Below are positions 8,815 through 16,411 of a DNA stretch of 26,723 nucleotides, piece after piece. Under the pieces are notes generated by a model. It saw only the letters and a program-made list of their open reading frames with translations. It had not been told where the DNA came from and did not search any database. The translations under genes were made by a program, and so were the position numbers. The DNA lies in assembly GCA_024275615.1 (NCBI GenBank), contig JAJRYU010000197.1:1-26723 (forward strand), in the 5' to 3' direction. Each line of letters opens with the position of its first letter. Within the stretch, counting starts at the first letter, position 1. The DNA comes from Planctomycetota bacterium (GTDB taxonomy: Bacteria; Planctomycetota; GCA-002687715; DRQF01).

Positions 8815-9258
8815 ATGCCAAAATTTGTTTTCAAACTCTCTCCTGTTCTGAAAATGCGTATCCGCGAGGAGAGGGCTTGCCAGTCAGTTGTTCATGCCCT
8901 CGAGCGTGCTCGATTGCAGCTGGAAAGCCGAATCCAAAACAGCAAAATGCAGATGGACGAAGAACTTGTACAGCTTCGAAGTCAGCTAATCGGGAAAGCA
9001 GATATAAAAAAGGCTCGTTTTCAAGCGCATGCAACAACCAGATTGATACATCGAACCGATGATCTTGTGCGTGAATTGGCCGGGATATACACTGAACTCA
9101 AATTGGCTCGAGCAAAGCTCATGGATGCGTCTTCTCGTAGATGTGCGATAGAAATTCTGTTGGATCAGAAACTCAGTGAATGGCGAAAATCATGTCTTGC
9201 CAGAGAACAAATGGAGCTCGATGAAATGACTAGTGCAAGGTGCTTTAGATCAGATTGA
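8815..9258 (+). CDS. fliJ: Flagellar export protein FliJ
   Basis: Coiled-coil protein of 147 residues. It begins PKFVFKLSPVLKMRIREE, the usual FliJ start (F-x-F-x-L-x-x-V-L-x-x-R), and is followed by an almost entirely helical, charged sequence. FliJ inserts into the FliI hexamer like a gamma subunit and passes substrates to FlhA. FliJ proteins diverge strongly, so the call rests on the N-terminal pattern, size, coiled coil and position after fliI. Confidence 0.82.
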   Translation: MPKFVFKLSPVLKMRIREERACQSVVHALERARLQLESRIQNSKMQMDEELVQLRSQLIGKADIKKARFQAHATTRLIHRTDDLVRELAGIYTELKLARAKLMDASSRRCAIEILLDQKLSEWRKSCLAREQMELDEMTSARCFRSD

Positions 9259-9267
9259 TAAATGATT

Positions 9268-9271
9268 GGAG
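9268..9271 (+). promoter_or_regulatory. Shine-Dalgarno deciding the GTG 9280 start
   Basis: GGAG lies 8 nt before GTG 9280, while the upstream in-frame ATG 9262 has no ribosome site. This favours the GTG start, which also places the membrane anchor directly at the N terminus. Confidence 0.55.
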
Positions 9272-9279
9272 TGGTCCAA

Positions 9280-9987
9280 GTGAAGAAACTGCAAACACTG
9301 GTACTCTCGATGATTGTCGCAAACGCCGTTGCGATAGTTGGCTTTTCGGGCTGGTTGATTTTCACGGGCCGAATTGATCGTGATAGAGTTACGAAAGTTC
9401 GAGAAATATTTGCTGAAACTGTGAGTCAGGAACAGAAGCGATTGGAGATGGAGGCCGCGCAAGAGGAGGAAGCGATCCGAGCTTCAACCGATGGCGTTCC
9501 AGATGGTCCACCAAGAACGGCTTCGGAACTTGTAGCCATGAGGTTGGAGGCGACAGATGTTGATCGGCAGAGAATAGAGCGTCTGCGCCGAGAGGTTCAA
9601 GATCTACAGAGAAAACTACGACGGGATCAAAGTGTTCTTGACAGCCAAGCATCGAGTTTCCAGGAGGAGCGAGACGCATTCGATGCGATGCGAGAGAGAC
9701 TTGCTGAAGTAGAGGGGCGTGAGCAGTTCAGGAAGTCCGTTGCTCTACTCAATTCACTTAAATCAACCGAAACCAAAACCATTCTTGAGGTCCTGATTGG
9801 TGAAAAGAAACAAGAGCAAGTAGTGTCCTATTTGAACGCTCTTGAGGAGCGAAGTAGATCGCGTGTGATTGCGGAGTTTATAAAGGACGGGCAACAGGAG
9901 TTGGCAACAGATTTGCTTGAATCACTTCGTCTGCGTGGTCTAGAAGCCGATGTGGATGGAGAAAAAGCTGATGATTCAGGCGATTGA
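9280..9987 (+). CDS. Membrane-anchored coiled-coil MotE/YlxF-like flagellar protein
   Basis: 235 residues from GTG 9280. N-terminal membrane anchor (LVLSMIVANAVAIVGFSGWL), then a long charged coiled coil (about 35-155), then a C-terminal domain with two similar helical repeats (LLNSLKSTETKTILEVLIG, then VVSYLNALEERSRSRVIAEF) that resembles the MgtE N-terminal fold of MotE and Bacillus YlxF proteins. The position between fliJ and fliK is where Bacillus ylxF and MotE-type genes occur. MotE is known as a periplasmic chaperone in alphaproteobacteria; the role here is inferred. It overlaps fliK. Confidence 0.7.
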   Translation: MKKLQTLVLSMIVANAVAIVGFSGWLIFTGRIDRDRVTKVREIFAETVSQEQKRLEMEAAQEEEAIRASTDGVPDGPPRTASELVAMRLEATDVDRQRIERLRREVQDLQRKLRRDQSVLDSQASSFQEERDAFDAMRERLAEVEGREQFRKSVALLNSLKSTETKTILEVLIGEKKQEQVVSYLNALEERSRSRVIAEFIKDGQQELATDLLESLRLRGLEADVDGEKADDSGD

Positions 9988-11107
9988 AGCACCCGGAAAC
10001 GCACGAAGTAGCATCATGAGTAGTGGTAGAGCGTTTCCTAAAGTGGAGAGGGGCGCAAAATATGCGTCAATCTATGCACGCATTGGTGGTTCCCTAGCGC
10101 AACTTCAGCCAAATAGTCAAACTCTCACGGATCAGGTTGATGAGGAGCTGAAGAATCCAGATCGTGCGTCTATTCACCAGTTGGCCTCCGAAGAACTCAA
10201 ATCCCCGTCAAAGAAAATGAGTATGCAGCCAGCCAGTAGGCGTACAGAGGTTGGTCCAGATAATGGCCCGCGAATTCTCGATAAACCGGAGGGTGACGGG
10301 ACCGCTTCAAAGTATGTCAGAATGAGCGCTGCCAATGAAACGCAGAGTAAAATCGCAAAAGCTCCATCGTCCCCAACCGAGCCCCCGACGAAAGAAGAAT
10401 CGAAATCGGTTGGCCATCGCGTGAAACCCGATGCGGATGTGCGATCAAGGCGCGGAGCAGATGCAGTGCCCGTTACTAAAATTGGGCCAGTCACCTCTGG
10501 GGATGTCAAATCGATATCGAGGCCCGGCAATCCAATTCTCGCCCTAAGTGGTGCAAAAAGGGGTGGCTTGTTGAGGACCAGTACACCGAAAAGGGCGTAT
10601 GTTCTCAGGCAAACAAAGCAGGATGTCCCAGCGCAGGTCTCTCGAGCTCTGGCTCAGGTGGTTTCACAAGGTGGTGGGAATACTACATTGAAACTGAACC
10701 CACATTCACTCGGAAGCGTTCGTGTCGATATACAAATGAACTACGGTGTTGCCAGGGTAAAGCTCCGGGCGAACAATGATGTGGCACAGAAAATGCTCAG
10801 TTCGGGAGTGAAGTCTCTTCGTCTGGCTCTCGAGAGGACTGGTGTTGTAGTTGATAGCCTGCAGGTGACTCAAACAGAGAACCAAACAGAGAGAACTCTT
10901 CCAGATCAACATGCAATGAACGAGCGATCAAATATGTCAAATTTTGCAAATGCCAAAGAGAAAAGAGAGCCTCAAGATGAGCATAGCCGGAATCGAGGGG
11001 GCCAGATCGAGACCGAGCAAACGGATTCGTTCCAAGGAGAGCCGCAAGTGGAAAGTCAGATGCATCAATGTGTAGCCGGGGAGTGGCATCTGGACACCTT
11101 GGCTTAG
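9971..11107 (+). CDS. fliK: Flagellar hook-length control protein FliK
   Basis: Molecular ruler of 378 residues, secreted during hook growth, which triggers the FlhB specificity switch. A low-complexity, hydrophilic, Ser/Pro/Lys-rich N-terminal region (about 1-215) is followed by the conserved Flg_hook C-terminal domain at about 225-310 (TTLKLNPHSLGSVRVDIQM, then MLSSGVKSLRLALERTGVVV). ATG 9971 has GGAG at 9958-9961 and overlaps the MotE-like gene by 17 nt; a start at 9950 is also open. The tail after 310 is polar and unconserved. Position between the MotE-like gene and flgD matches Bacillus. Confidence 0.87.
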   Translation: MIQAIEAPGNARSSIMSSGRAFPKVERGAKYASIYARIGGSLAQLQPNSQTLTDQVDEELKNPDRASIHQLASEELKSPSKKMSMQPASRRTEVGPDNGPRILDKPEGDGTASKYVRMSAANETQSKIAKAPSSPTEPPTKEESKSVGHRVKPDADVRSRRGADAVPVTKIGPVTSGDVKSISRPGNPILALSGAKRGGLLRTSTPKRAYVLRQTKQDVPAQVSRALAQVVSQGGGNTTLKLNPHSLGSVRVDIQMNYGVARVKLRANNDVAQKMLSSGVKSLRLALERTGVVVDSLQVTQTENQTERTLPDQHAMNERSNMSNFANAKEKREPQDEHSRNRGGQIETEQTDSFQGEPQVESQMHQCVAGEWHLDTLA

Positions 11108-11129
11108 GAAATACAGGAGGATAATATCT

Positions 11130-11552
11130 ATGCAGGGAATCAGCGAATTGGGGACCGGAGACCGTTTGACGAACACCAGTTCGAATGGCTTCGGCGATTT
11201 GACAAGCGATCAATTCGTCGAGATCATGTTTGCCGAGTTGAGAAATCAAGATCCACTGAAGCCCAGTGATTCTCAGGCCATGCTTGACCAGTTATCCAGT
11301 TTGAGATCGATTGAATCGGATCTACAGTTTGGTGAACGCCTGGATCAACTAGTAGACCGCAACGATTTTTCCGCTGCATCAGGTCTCATAGGCAGTGTAG
11401 TCAGCGGGATAACTACAGACTCGGAGCAAGTTATCGATACGATATTTTCGGTTAGTAAAACATCACAGGGCCCAGTACTCAATCTCTCAGGCGGACAGCG
11501 CATGAAGTTGGATGATATTATTGAAGTGGCCAATCCGCGACCAAGTGAGTGA
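11130..11552 (+). CDS. flgD: Flagellar hook-capping scaffold FlgD (short form)
   Basis: Hook cap protein needed for FlgE polymerisation, 140 residues. The conserved FlgD N-terminal block is clear: FGDLTSDQFVEIMFAELRNQ, then DPLKPSDSQAMLDQLSSLRS. The protein ends soon after the SGLIGSVVSG region, so it lacks the C-terminal Ig/fibronectin-like domains of enterobacterial FlgD (about 230 residues). Short FlgD proteins also occur in Bacillus, so this is probably natural rather than truncation. The AGGAGG-like site at about 11114 supports the start. Confidence 0.9.
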   Translation: MQGISELGTGDRLTNTSSNGFGDLTSDQFVEIMFAELRNQDPLKPSDSQAMLDQLSSLRSIESDLQFGERLDQLVDRNDFSAASGLIGSVVSGITTDSEQVIDTIFSVSKTSQGPVLNLSGGQRMKLDDIIEVANPRPSE

Positions 11553-11748
11553 GATAGCTCGAAAGAGAAACTTGGTGGAATCATTGTTCAATCCAATGAC
11601 CCGAGTTGCAATTCCAAGTAATAGTGCATGACGGGTACATTCGGGAATAGAACCGGATCTAGAGTTTGTCGAGGAGTTGCGCATATGTTGGAAGACAGAG
11701 CCCTCAAATGGTCAACTCGCGAGTTCGGATGTCGTGGTGATCGTATAT

Positions 11749-11776
11749 TGAACTTGGAACCAATCGCGACCGATAC
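11749..11776 (+). promoter_or_regulatory. Possible sigma-28 promoter upstream of flgE
   Basis: TGAACTTG, 12 bases, ACCGATAC resembles the FliA consensus (TAAAGTTT, 11, GCCGATAA) at 5 of 8 and 6 of 8 positions, with the same spacing as the better motA site. It would give a leader of about 220 nt before flgE. Weak evidence. Confidence 0.28.
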
Positions 11777-11940
11777 TCGTGAGTACTGGCCACGACCTGA
11801 AGAGATGACGAATGGAAATTGCCAGAATGCAGTAGAGTGGCAATGATCATGGGGTTTCAATATCCAGAAATTATGCTCACAAATCGATCAGTTCAAACGA
11901 CGACTTGGATATGAATAAGAGATGTGTGAAATACTTTACA

Positions 11941-11958
11941 ACTTCGGTAACACGAAGT
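11941..11958 (+). other. Inverted repeat in the flgE leader
   Basis: ACTTCG / CGAAGT separated by GTAACA, a perfect 6-bp stem with a 6-nt loop, about 30 nt before the flgE ribosome site. It could be an mRNA hairpin or a protein-binding site; nothing in the sequence decides between them. Confidence 0.35.
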
Positions 11959-12002
11959 AGCGGTAACGCAGGATGTCGTCGGTATTGAGGAAGGGAATTG
12001 AA

Positions 12003-13760
12003 ATGGCTCTTATGACTGCTCTTTTGACGGGTCTACAAGGCTTGAAAGTTCATACGCGCAAGCTTGATGTGATTGGCAACAATATTGCAAATGTGAATAC
12101 TACATCGTTCAAGTCCAGTAGAATGATGTTTGAGAACTCTATCTCGCGCGACATCAAAATTGGCTCAGCCCCAGATACAAATACCGGGGGAACAAATCCG
12201 CTTCAGATTGGGTTGGGGGTACAAATCTCGTCTGTCCAACGAGATTTCCGGACAGGATCACTCAATGCTACCGGAGATTCACGAGACTTGGCAATCGACG
12301 GAGATGGATTTTTCCTGGTTGATCGAGAAGGAACGACACTTTACACAAGAGCGGGCGCATTTCGTCAAGATCTCAGTGATGACATCGTCACTTCGGCGGG
12401 CGAGAAACTTCTGGGTTATGGAGTCGATTCCAATTTTAACATCCAGGAGGGCGAGTTGCAGGCCATCAACATTCCGCTCGGCAAAATGCGCATTGCGGAA
12501 GCCACAACGGAGGCATCGCTCGCCGGGAATCTCAATACAGATGGAGATCTTCCGTCTACAGGAGGCCAAACACTACTCATGGCGAATGCCAGCTCAGGAT
12601 TTGTGGCTATTTCATCTGCCAGCCCAGCTCCTGAGGGCGGCGATCGTCTTGGCCTAAACACGAAGCTTGTCCAAATACAAGATCCTGCCGTTGGAGATGA
12701 CAACACACCTCTGTTTGAAGTAGGCCAGACGCTTCAACTAGTGGATTCAGAGAAAGGATTCGGCGTCGTACCGACGAGAGAGCTCGCGATTACAGCAAGT
12801 ACAACTGTGCAGGCTTTCATGGACTTCTTGAACTCGGCGCTGGGTATCCAGCTGGAAGATCAACAGAACCCGGACGGTGCAAATCCTGGAGTATCACTGG
12901 ATGCCGAAACGGGGATTATTTCAATTGCCGGAAACACAGGTTCGGTCAATGACATCAATATCGAAGCGTCAGACATTCGACTGGTCGATCAGGACGGCCA
13001 AATACTGCGTCAGCCATTTGTTCCATTGAAAACAGCTGCTTCTGATGGGGAATCGGTTCGAACGACACTGGTTGTTTATGACTCTCTTGGAAGTCCGGTA
13101 TCGGTAGATGTATCGCTGGTTCTTGAGTCAAAGGCCGATACAGGAACGACTTGGCGATACTATGTGGATGCGAACGATTCACAGGGTACGAAGTTGGATG
13201 TGTCAACCGGGACTATTGACTTTGACTCGTTCGGCCGACTCTTGACCGATACACCTGTGTCAGTTTCGCTCACACGGACGGCAACTGGGGCTGTTACTCC
13301 ATTGGTTTTCGATCTTTCGTTTACGGGCGACGCCGGGCGTACAACCGCGCTCGCGGATCGTCCTTCTCAGCTACTCGGCGTGTTCCGCGATGGCCTGCCC
13401 GCTGGGACCCTTGAGGCATTTAGTGTTCAAGAGAATGGAGTAGTGTTAGGTGCGTTCGATAACGGAGCGCTCCGAGCACTTGGCCAGGTTGTTCTAGCGA
13501 AGCCACCGAATCCGGGAGGGATGGTTGACGCCGGGGGGAACGCATGGCAGGTCGGACCAAATAGTGGCACACCAGTCGTCGTCATTCCTGGCGAATCTGC
13601 GTCCGGATCGGTTATTTCAGGCGCATTGGAGCTCTCCAATGTTGATTTAGGCCAGGAGTTCATAGACCTGATAACTACTTCGACGGGGTATTCAGCTTCA
13701 TCTCGCATCATTCGTACAGCCGATGAACTCATGCAGCAACTTCTCGTACTTGGTCGCTGA
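12003..13760 (+). CDS. flgE: Flagellar hook protein FlgE
   Basis: Hook subunit of 585 residues, exported by the flagellar secretion system. The N terminus (MALMTALLTGLQGLKVHTRK, then DVIGNNIANVNTTSFKSSR) is the axial-protein signature. The C terminus (GALELSNVDLGQEFIDLITT, then YSASSRIIRTADELMQQLL) is the matching rod/hook helix. The large middle forms the D1/D2 hook domains, and the length is larger than the E. coli protein (about 400), as in many environmental bacteria. ATG 12003 has GAGGAAGGG at 11987-11995; a longer frame from 11973 lacks such a site. flbD follows by 13 nt. Confidence 0.94.
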   Translation: MALMTALLTGLQGLKVHTRKLDVIGNNIANVNTTSFKSSRMMFENSISRDIKIGSAPDTNTGGTNPLQIGLGVQISSVQRDFRTGSLNATGDSRDLAIDGDGFFLVDREGTTLYTRAGAFRQDLSDDIVTSAGEKLLGYGVDSNFNIQEGELQAINIPLGKMRIAEATTEASLAGNLNTDGDLPSTGGQTLLMANASSGFVAISSASPAPEGGDRLGLNTKLVQIQDPAVGDDNTPLFEVGQTLQLVDSEKGFGVVPTRELAITASTTVQAFMDFLNSALGIQLEDQQNPDGANPGVSLDAETGIISIAGNTGSVNDINIEASDIRLVDQDGQILRQPFVPLKTAASDGESVRTTLVVYDSLGSPVSVDVSLVLESKADTGTTWRYYVDANDSQGTKLDVSTGTIDFDSFGRLLTDTPVSVSLTRTATGAVTPLVFDLSFTGDAGRTTALADRPSQLLGVFRDGLPAGTLEAFSVQENGVVLGAFDNGALRALGQVVLAKPPNPGGMVDAGGNAWQVGPNSGTPVVVIPGESASGSVISGALELSNVDLGQEFIDLITTSTGYSASSRIIRTADELMQQLLVLGR

Positions 13761-13773
13761 GAAAGGCTATAGG

Positions 13774-13971
13774 ATGATAGAGGTAACCAGATTGAATGGA
13801 AACAGATTCGTCATCAATGCCGAACTTATCCGGACTATAGAAGAGAAACCAGACACAATAATTACCCTGGTCAATGGCGATCATTTCGTTATTCGAGAGA
13901 CTATGAGGGAAGTTGTCCAGCGTGTAATAGATTATGGGCGGCACCTGCGTCAAATGTTCCCACCAACCTGA
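13774..13971 (+). CDS. flbD: Flagellar protein FlbD/SwrD family
   Basis: Small protein of 65 residues: it starts MIEVTRLNGNRFVINAELIR and continues with TIEEKPDTIITLVNGDHFVI, the diagnostic pattern of the short FlbD family (SwrD in Bacillus, where it increases motor torque). This is not the Caulobacter sigma-54 regulator also called FlbD. The start is set at ATG 13774, because the extra upstream codons overlap flgE and do not fit the family. It sits between flgE and motA, the same place as in spirochetes and Firmicutes. Confidence 0.9.
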   Translation: MIEVTRLNGNRFVINAELIRTIEEKPDTIITLVNGDHFVIRETMREVVQRVIDYGRHLRQMFPPT

Positions 13972-13988
13972 TCTTTCCCAGCTTCCCA

Positions 13989-14016
13989 TCAAGTTGTACA
14001 CCGGCAATGCCGATTT
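13989..14016 (+). promoter_or_regulatory. Candidate sigma-28 (FliA) promoter for motAB
   Basis: TCAAGTTG, 12 bases, GCCGATTT, close to the FliA consensus (TAAAGTTT, 11, GCCGATAA); the -10 half is a 6-of-6 match at GCCGAT. Predicted start at about 14023 gives a leader of about 48 nt before the GTG 14071 start. Motility genes are common FliA targets and fliA is in this locus. Spacing is one base long, so this is a moderate call. Confidence 0.45.
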
Positions 14017-14057
14017 GATGCCGGGGAGATGACTGCGTGGGTCCCCACGCGACCTTT

Positions 14058-14063
14058 GGGAGG
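14058..14063 (+). promoter_or_regulatory. Shine-Dalgarno GGGAGG deciding the motA start
   Basis: GGGAGG lies 7 nt before GTG 14071. The in-frame upstream ATG 14029 has a GGGGAG directly abutting it with no spacer, so it is a poor start. Confidence 0.6.
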
Positions 14064-14070
14064 CATCCAG

Positions 14071-14847
14071 GTGGACATAGGGACAGTTGGAGGTCTGGGA
14101 TTCGCTGTGGTGGCGATATTCATTGGGATTCTGCTTGGAGGCGGAAACCCTCTTTCTCTTATAGACGCTCCGTCCATTGCCGTCGTGTTTGGCGGTACCA
14201 CGGGTGCAATCATCTGTTCGTTTCCTCTGGCCAGAGTTTTCAAGCTACATTCAGTAATACTGCAATGTGTTTTTTCGAAGCCGATAAACCCAACAGACAC
14301 GATCAAGAGTCTGGTTCAGTACGCTGAGGTCGCGCGGCGTGAGGGCATCTTGGCTTTGGAAAACCACATACCGGACATGAAGGATGAGTTCATCGTTCGC
14401 GGTGTAAAGATGGCCGTTGATGGTACAGATCCAGAGCTGATCAATCAGATCATGGAGATAGAACTCGAAGCGCTCATCGACCGGCATGGCCAGGGTAAGC
14501 AGATGCTCGACACTATCGGTCGCTACGCCCCAGCATTCGGTATGATCGGGACACTCATGGGATTGATCTTCATGTTAAGCAATATGGATGATCCTTCGAA
14601 GATTGGCCCAGGTATGGCCGTCGCCTTAATCACAACGCTCTACGGTGCGATCATTGCAAATGTTGTTACCGGGCCACTTGCTGATAAACTCCAGGCACGC
14701 GATGCAGAGGAAATCATGGTCAAAACCATTGTGATCGCCGGTGTCATGGCCATCCAGTCCGGTGATAATCCCCGCGTAGTAGAAAGCAAGCTCATGACTT
14801 ACCTTCCCCCGGGCAAACGCATGGAAATCGAGAAGCAGGCAGCCTGA
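14071..14847 (+). CDS. motA: Flagellar motor stator protein MotA
   Basis: Inner-membrane stator subunit of 258 residues from GTG 14071. Four membrane segments: IGTVGGLGFAVVAIFIGILL at the start; one around the PSIAVVFGGTTGAIICSF region; and the C-terminal pair including APAFGMIGTLMGLIFML, which carries the conserved proline near the proton path, and MAVALITTLYGAIIANVVTG. The cytoplasmic loop between the pairs holds the FliG-contact region (YAEVARREGILALE). The GTG start gives the usual N terminus M-D-x-x-T-x-x-G. motB follows by 15 nt. A sigma-28-like promoter precedes it. Confidence 0.93.
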   Translation: MDIGTVGGLGFAVVAIFIGILLGGGNPLSLIDAPSIAVVFGGTTGAIICSFPLARVFKLHSVILQCVFSKPINPTDTIKSLVQYAEVARREGILALENHIPDMKDEFIVRGVKMAVDGTDPELINQIMEIELEALIDRHGQGKQMLDTIGRYAPAFGMIGTLMGLIFMLSNMDDPSKIGPGMAVALITTLYGAIIANVVTGPLADKLQARDAEEIMVKTIVIAGVMAIQSGDNPRVVESKLMTYLPPGKRMEIEKQAA

Positions 14848-14862
14848 CGCCAGGAGTATCCT

Positions 14863-15612
14863 ATGGGCAAAAGGAAACCGCCAGAACAGCCAGGTATACC
14901 AGAGTGGGTTCTAACCTATGGCGATTTGATGTCACTCCTGCTCTGCTTTTTCATTCTTCTCGCTGCGTTTAGTGAAATCAAGCAGCCACGAGAGTATCGA
15001 AAAGTAATCGATGCCATCAAAGAAGCGCTCGGGTCGAGTGGTGGTATCGGGCTGTCAAAGATCAATGAAAATGTCGAAAACTCGATCATTTCCCAACTTG
15101 AAGAGTTAGCCAAACGAGATGATCAGAGCAAAAATACAAATCAGACTCCGATTCCGAATATTTCAGGGAGAAATCCTCGTGCCAGTGTGATTCACCAGTC
15201 AGGTCCAACTGCGATCGGAAGCTCCATTCCGTTTGAACCTGGCGAGTTTCATCTGACCGCCAGTATGCAGAGAAAACTCAAGTTTGATGTCGCTCCAATG
15301 ATCAAGGATCAAAAGTACATTGTACATATTACAGGACATGCGTGGGGAGAAACAGACAAGGCACGATCGGGGATGTCTCCAGCCGAGCTTTCTTTCAAGA
15401 GAGCTGAATCCGTGCAGGAGTATCTCATAAGAGAGTGTGAAGTGAGTCCACAGATTTTGCGAATACTTGTAGCGGCTGACCAGGAACCAATGTCGGCTGC
15501 GCTCGATGTAGGTGACACTTCAATGGCGAATCGAAGAGTGCAACTCTATCAGACAGGGCAAACTGTTGAACAGTTGCACCCAGATCCCAATTTTACCGGC
15601 CGTGGTGGTTGA
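14863..15612 (+). CDS. motB: Flagellar motor stator protein MotB
   Basis: Peptidoglycan-binding stator subunit, 249 residues. A short cytoplasmic tail leads to the single membrane helix in WVLTYGDLMSLLLCFFILLA, where Asp21 corresponds to the essential proton-carrying aspartate of E. coli MotB. A linker (about 45-120) is followed by an OmpA-like domain at about 120-235 (FDVAPMIKDQKYIVHITGHA, then AELSFKRAESVQEYLI and NRRVQLYQ) that anchors to the cell wall. Cotranscribed with motA; fliL follows by 12 nt. The conserved aspartate argues that it is functional. Confidence 0.93.
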   Translation: MGKRKPPEQPGIPEWVLTYGDLMSLLLCFFILLAAFSEIKQPREYRKVIDAIKEALGSSGGIGLSKINENVENSIISQLEELAKRDDQSKNTNQTPIPNISGRNPRASVIHQSGPTAIGSSIPFEPGEFHLTASMQRKLKFDVAPMIKDQKYIVHITGHAWGETDKARSGMSPAELSFKRAESVQEYLIRECEVSPQILRILVAADQEPMSAALDVGDTSMANRRVQLYQTGQTVEQLHPDPNFTGRGG

Positions 15613-15624
15613 GGAGTATTTACA

Positions 15625-16161
15625 ATGGCAGATGAACCAGCGACAGCGGAGCAGGAATCAACAGAGGCCGCGCCTCCCAAGAAACTCAACATCAAACTCA
15701 TTGGTGTTATCGCTGTCATGATGATAGCAGAGGGTGCCGGTGTGTACTTTCTCGTCTCGATGACCTCCGGCTCATCGTCTTCAGCGATGACCATTGAAGG
15801 TACCGAAGAAGCAGGTCGCGAGCAGACGACAGAAGTACTTCTCATTGAAGACAGATTTCAGAATGTATCCTCAGGCACAGTCTGGCTTTGGGACACGAGC
15901 ATATATCTGCAGGTTCGCAACAAGAACACGGATCGCGTCGAGAAGATCATGAAGCAGAGGGAAGCCGAAATCCAGGAGGGGGTTGCCAAGATCTTCCGTC
16001 GAGCCGAGGATAAACATCTTCGTGACGATCCCGGCCTCGAAACGATCACGCGGCAACTTACAGCCTACCTCTACGATGTCTTCGGGACCGATCGAGATGA
16101 TCTACCTCTCATAGAGCGCATCATTATTCCAAAGTGCACTGGTATCAACGCTGGCGGATAA
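15625..16161 (+). CDS. fliL: Flagellar basal body-associated protein FliL
   Basis: Stator-associated membrane protein of 178 residues. Acidic N-terminal tail, then a membrane helix at about 24-48 (LIGVIAVMMIAEGAGVYFLV), then the periplasmic FliL domain (about 75-178) with LQVRNKNTDRVEKIMKQREA and the family-typical end LIERIIIPKCTGINAGG. FliL forms rings around the stator and affects torque. It normally precedes fliM; here a 246-bp gap and fliN follow instead. Confidence 0.9.
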   Translation: MADEPATAEQESTEAAPPKKLNIKLIGVIAVMMIAEGAGVYFLVSMTSGSSSSAMTIEGTEEAGREQTTEVLLIEDRFQNVSSGTVWLWDTSIYLQVRNKNTDRVEKIMKQREAEIQEGVAKIFRRAEDKHLRDDPGLETITRQLTAYLYDVFGTDRDDLPLIERIIIPKCTGINAGG

Positions 16162-16267
16162 CACGCCCCGTACATTGGTATTCGTCTGACTATCAGACTC
16201 GCCCATTAGATAGTGGTTCGACTGGAATACCGACTAACACCGAGGAAACTCTTTCACGCTCAAACGA

Positions 16268-16294
16268 GAGAACGCGCAAATTGTGCGCTTTCTC
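16268..16294 (+). other. Stem-loop in the fliL-fliN gap
   Basis: Inverted repeat of 11 bp with one mismatch (GAGAACGCGCA / TGCGCTTTCTC) around the 5-nt loop AATTG. No T-tract follows, so it is not a typical terminator. It lies where fliM would be expected and may stabilise or attenuate the fliN transcript, or be a scar of gene loss. Confidence 0.5.
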
Positions 16295-16363
16295 AGGCAA
16301 TACTTGCCAATCGATAGCCATCGACCTTCAGACTACTTCCAGCAACCAGATCAGGCCGATCCC

Positions 16364-16411
16364 ATGACTGCAAGGCGTAAAGTGAACCGCGCCAGTCTGG
16401 AGTCGATATGA
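16364..16411 (+). other. Possible 15-codon upstream ORF coupled to fliN
   Basis: An ATG at 16364 opens a 15-codon frame (MTARRKVNRASLESI) whose TGA overlaps the fliN ATG in an ATGA arrangement. This could couple translation to fliN, but no good ribosome site is seen before it and such short frames are common by chance. Confidence 0.2.

Larger units (their letters stand above)
11553..12002 (+). other. 450-bp gene-free region before flgE
   Basis: The longest gene-free stretch in the window. No open frame looks like a real protein; the 72-codon frame at 11628-11846 has no ribosome site or family pattern. It holds a weak sigma-28-like promoter (11749-11776), a perfect 6-bp inverted repeat at 11941-11958 and a direct repeat CGGTAAC (11945-11951 and 11961-11967). 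It probably separates the early flgB-flgD block from flgE onward and may act as a promoter and leader region. Confidence 0.55.

Noticed and set aside
11628..11846. 72-codon plus-strand frame in the flgD-flgE gap
   Set aside because: No ribosome site, no hydrophobic or domain pattern, and no known gene at this position in related operons.
13561..13580. Other TGGCAC hexamers (for example in flgE, in flrB at about 893 and near 26548) as sigma-54 sites
   Set aside because: None has TTGC at the required spacing and most lie within coding sequence.
16134..16367. 77-codon plus-strand frame over the fliL end and the following gap, considered as a FliM remnant
   Set aside because: Its translation has no resemblance to the FliM N-terminal motif, middle domain or SpoA domain, and its first part is out of frame inside fliL.
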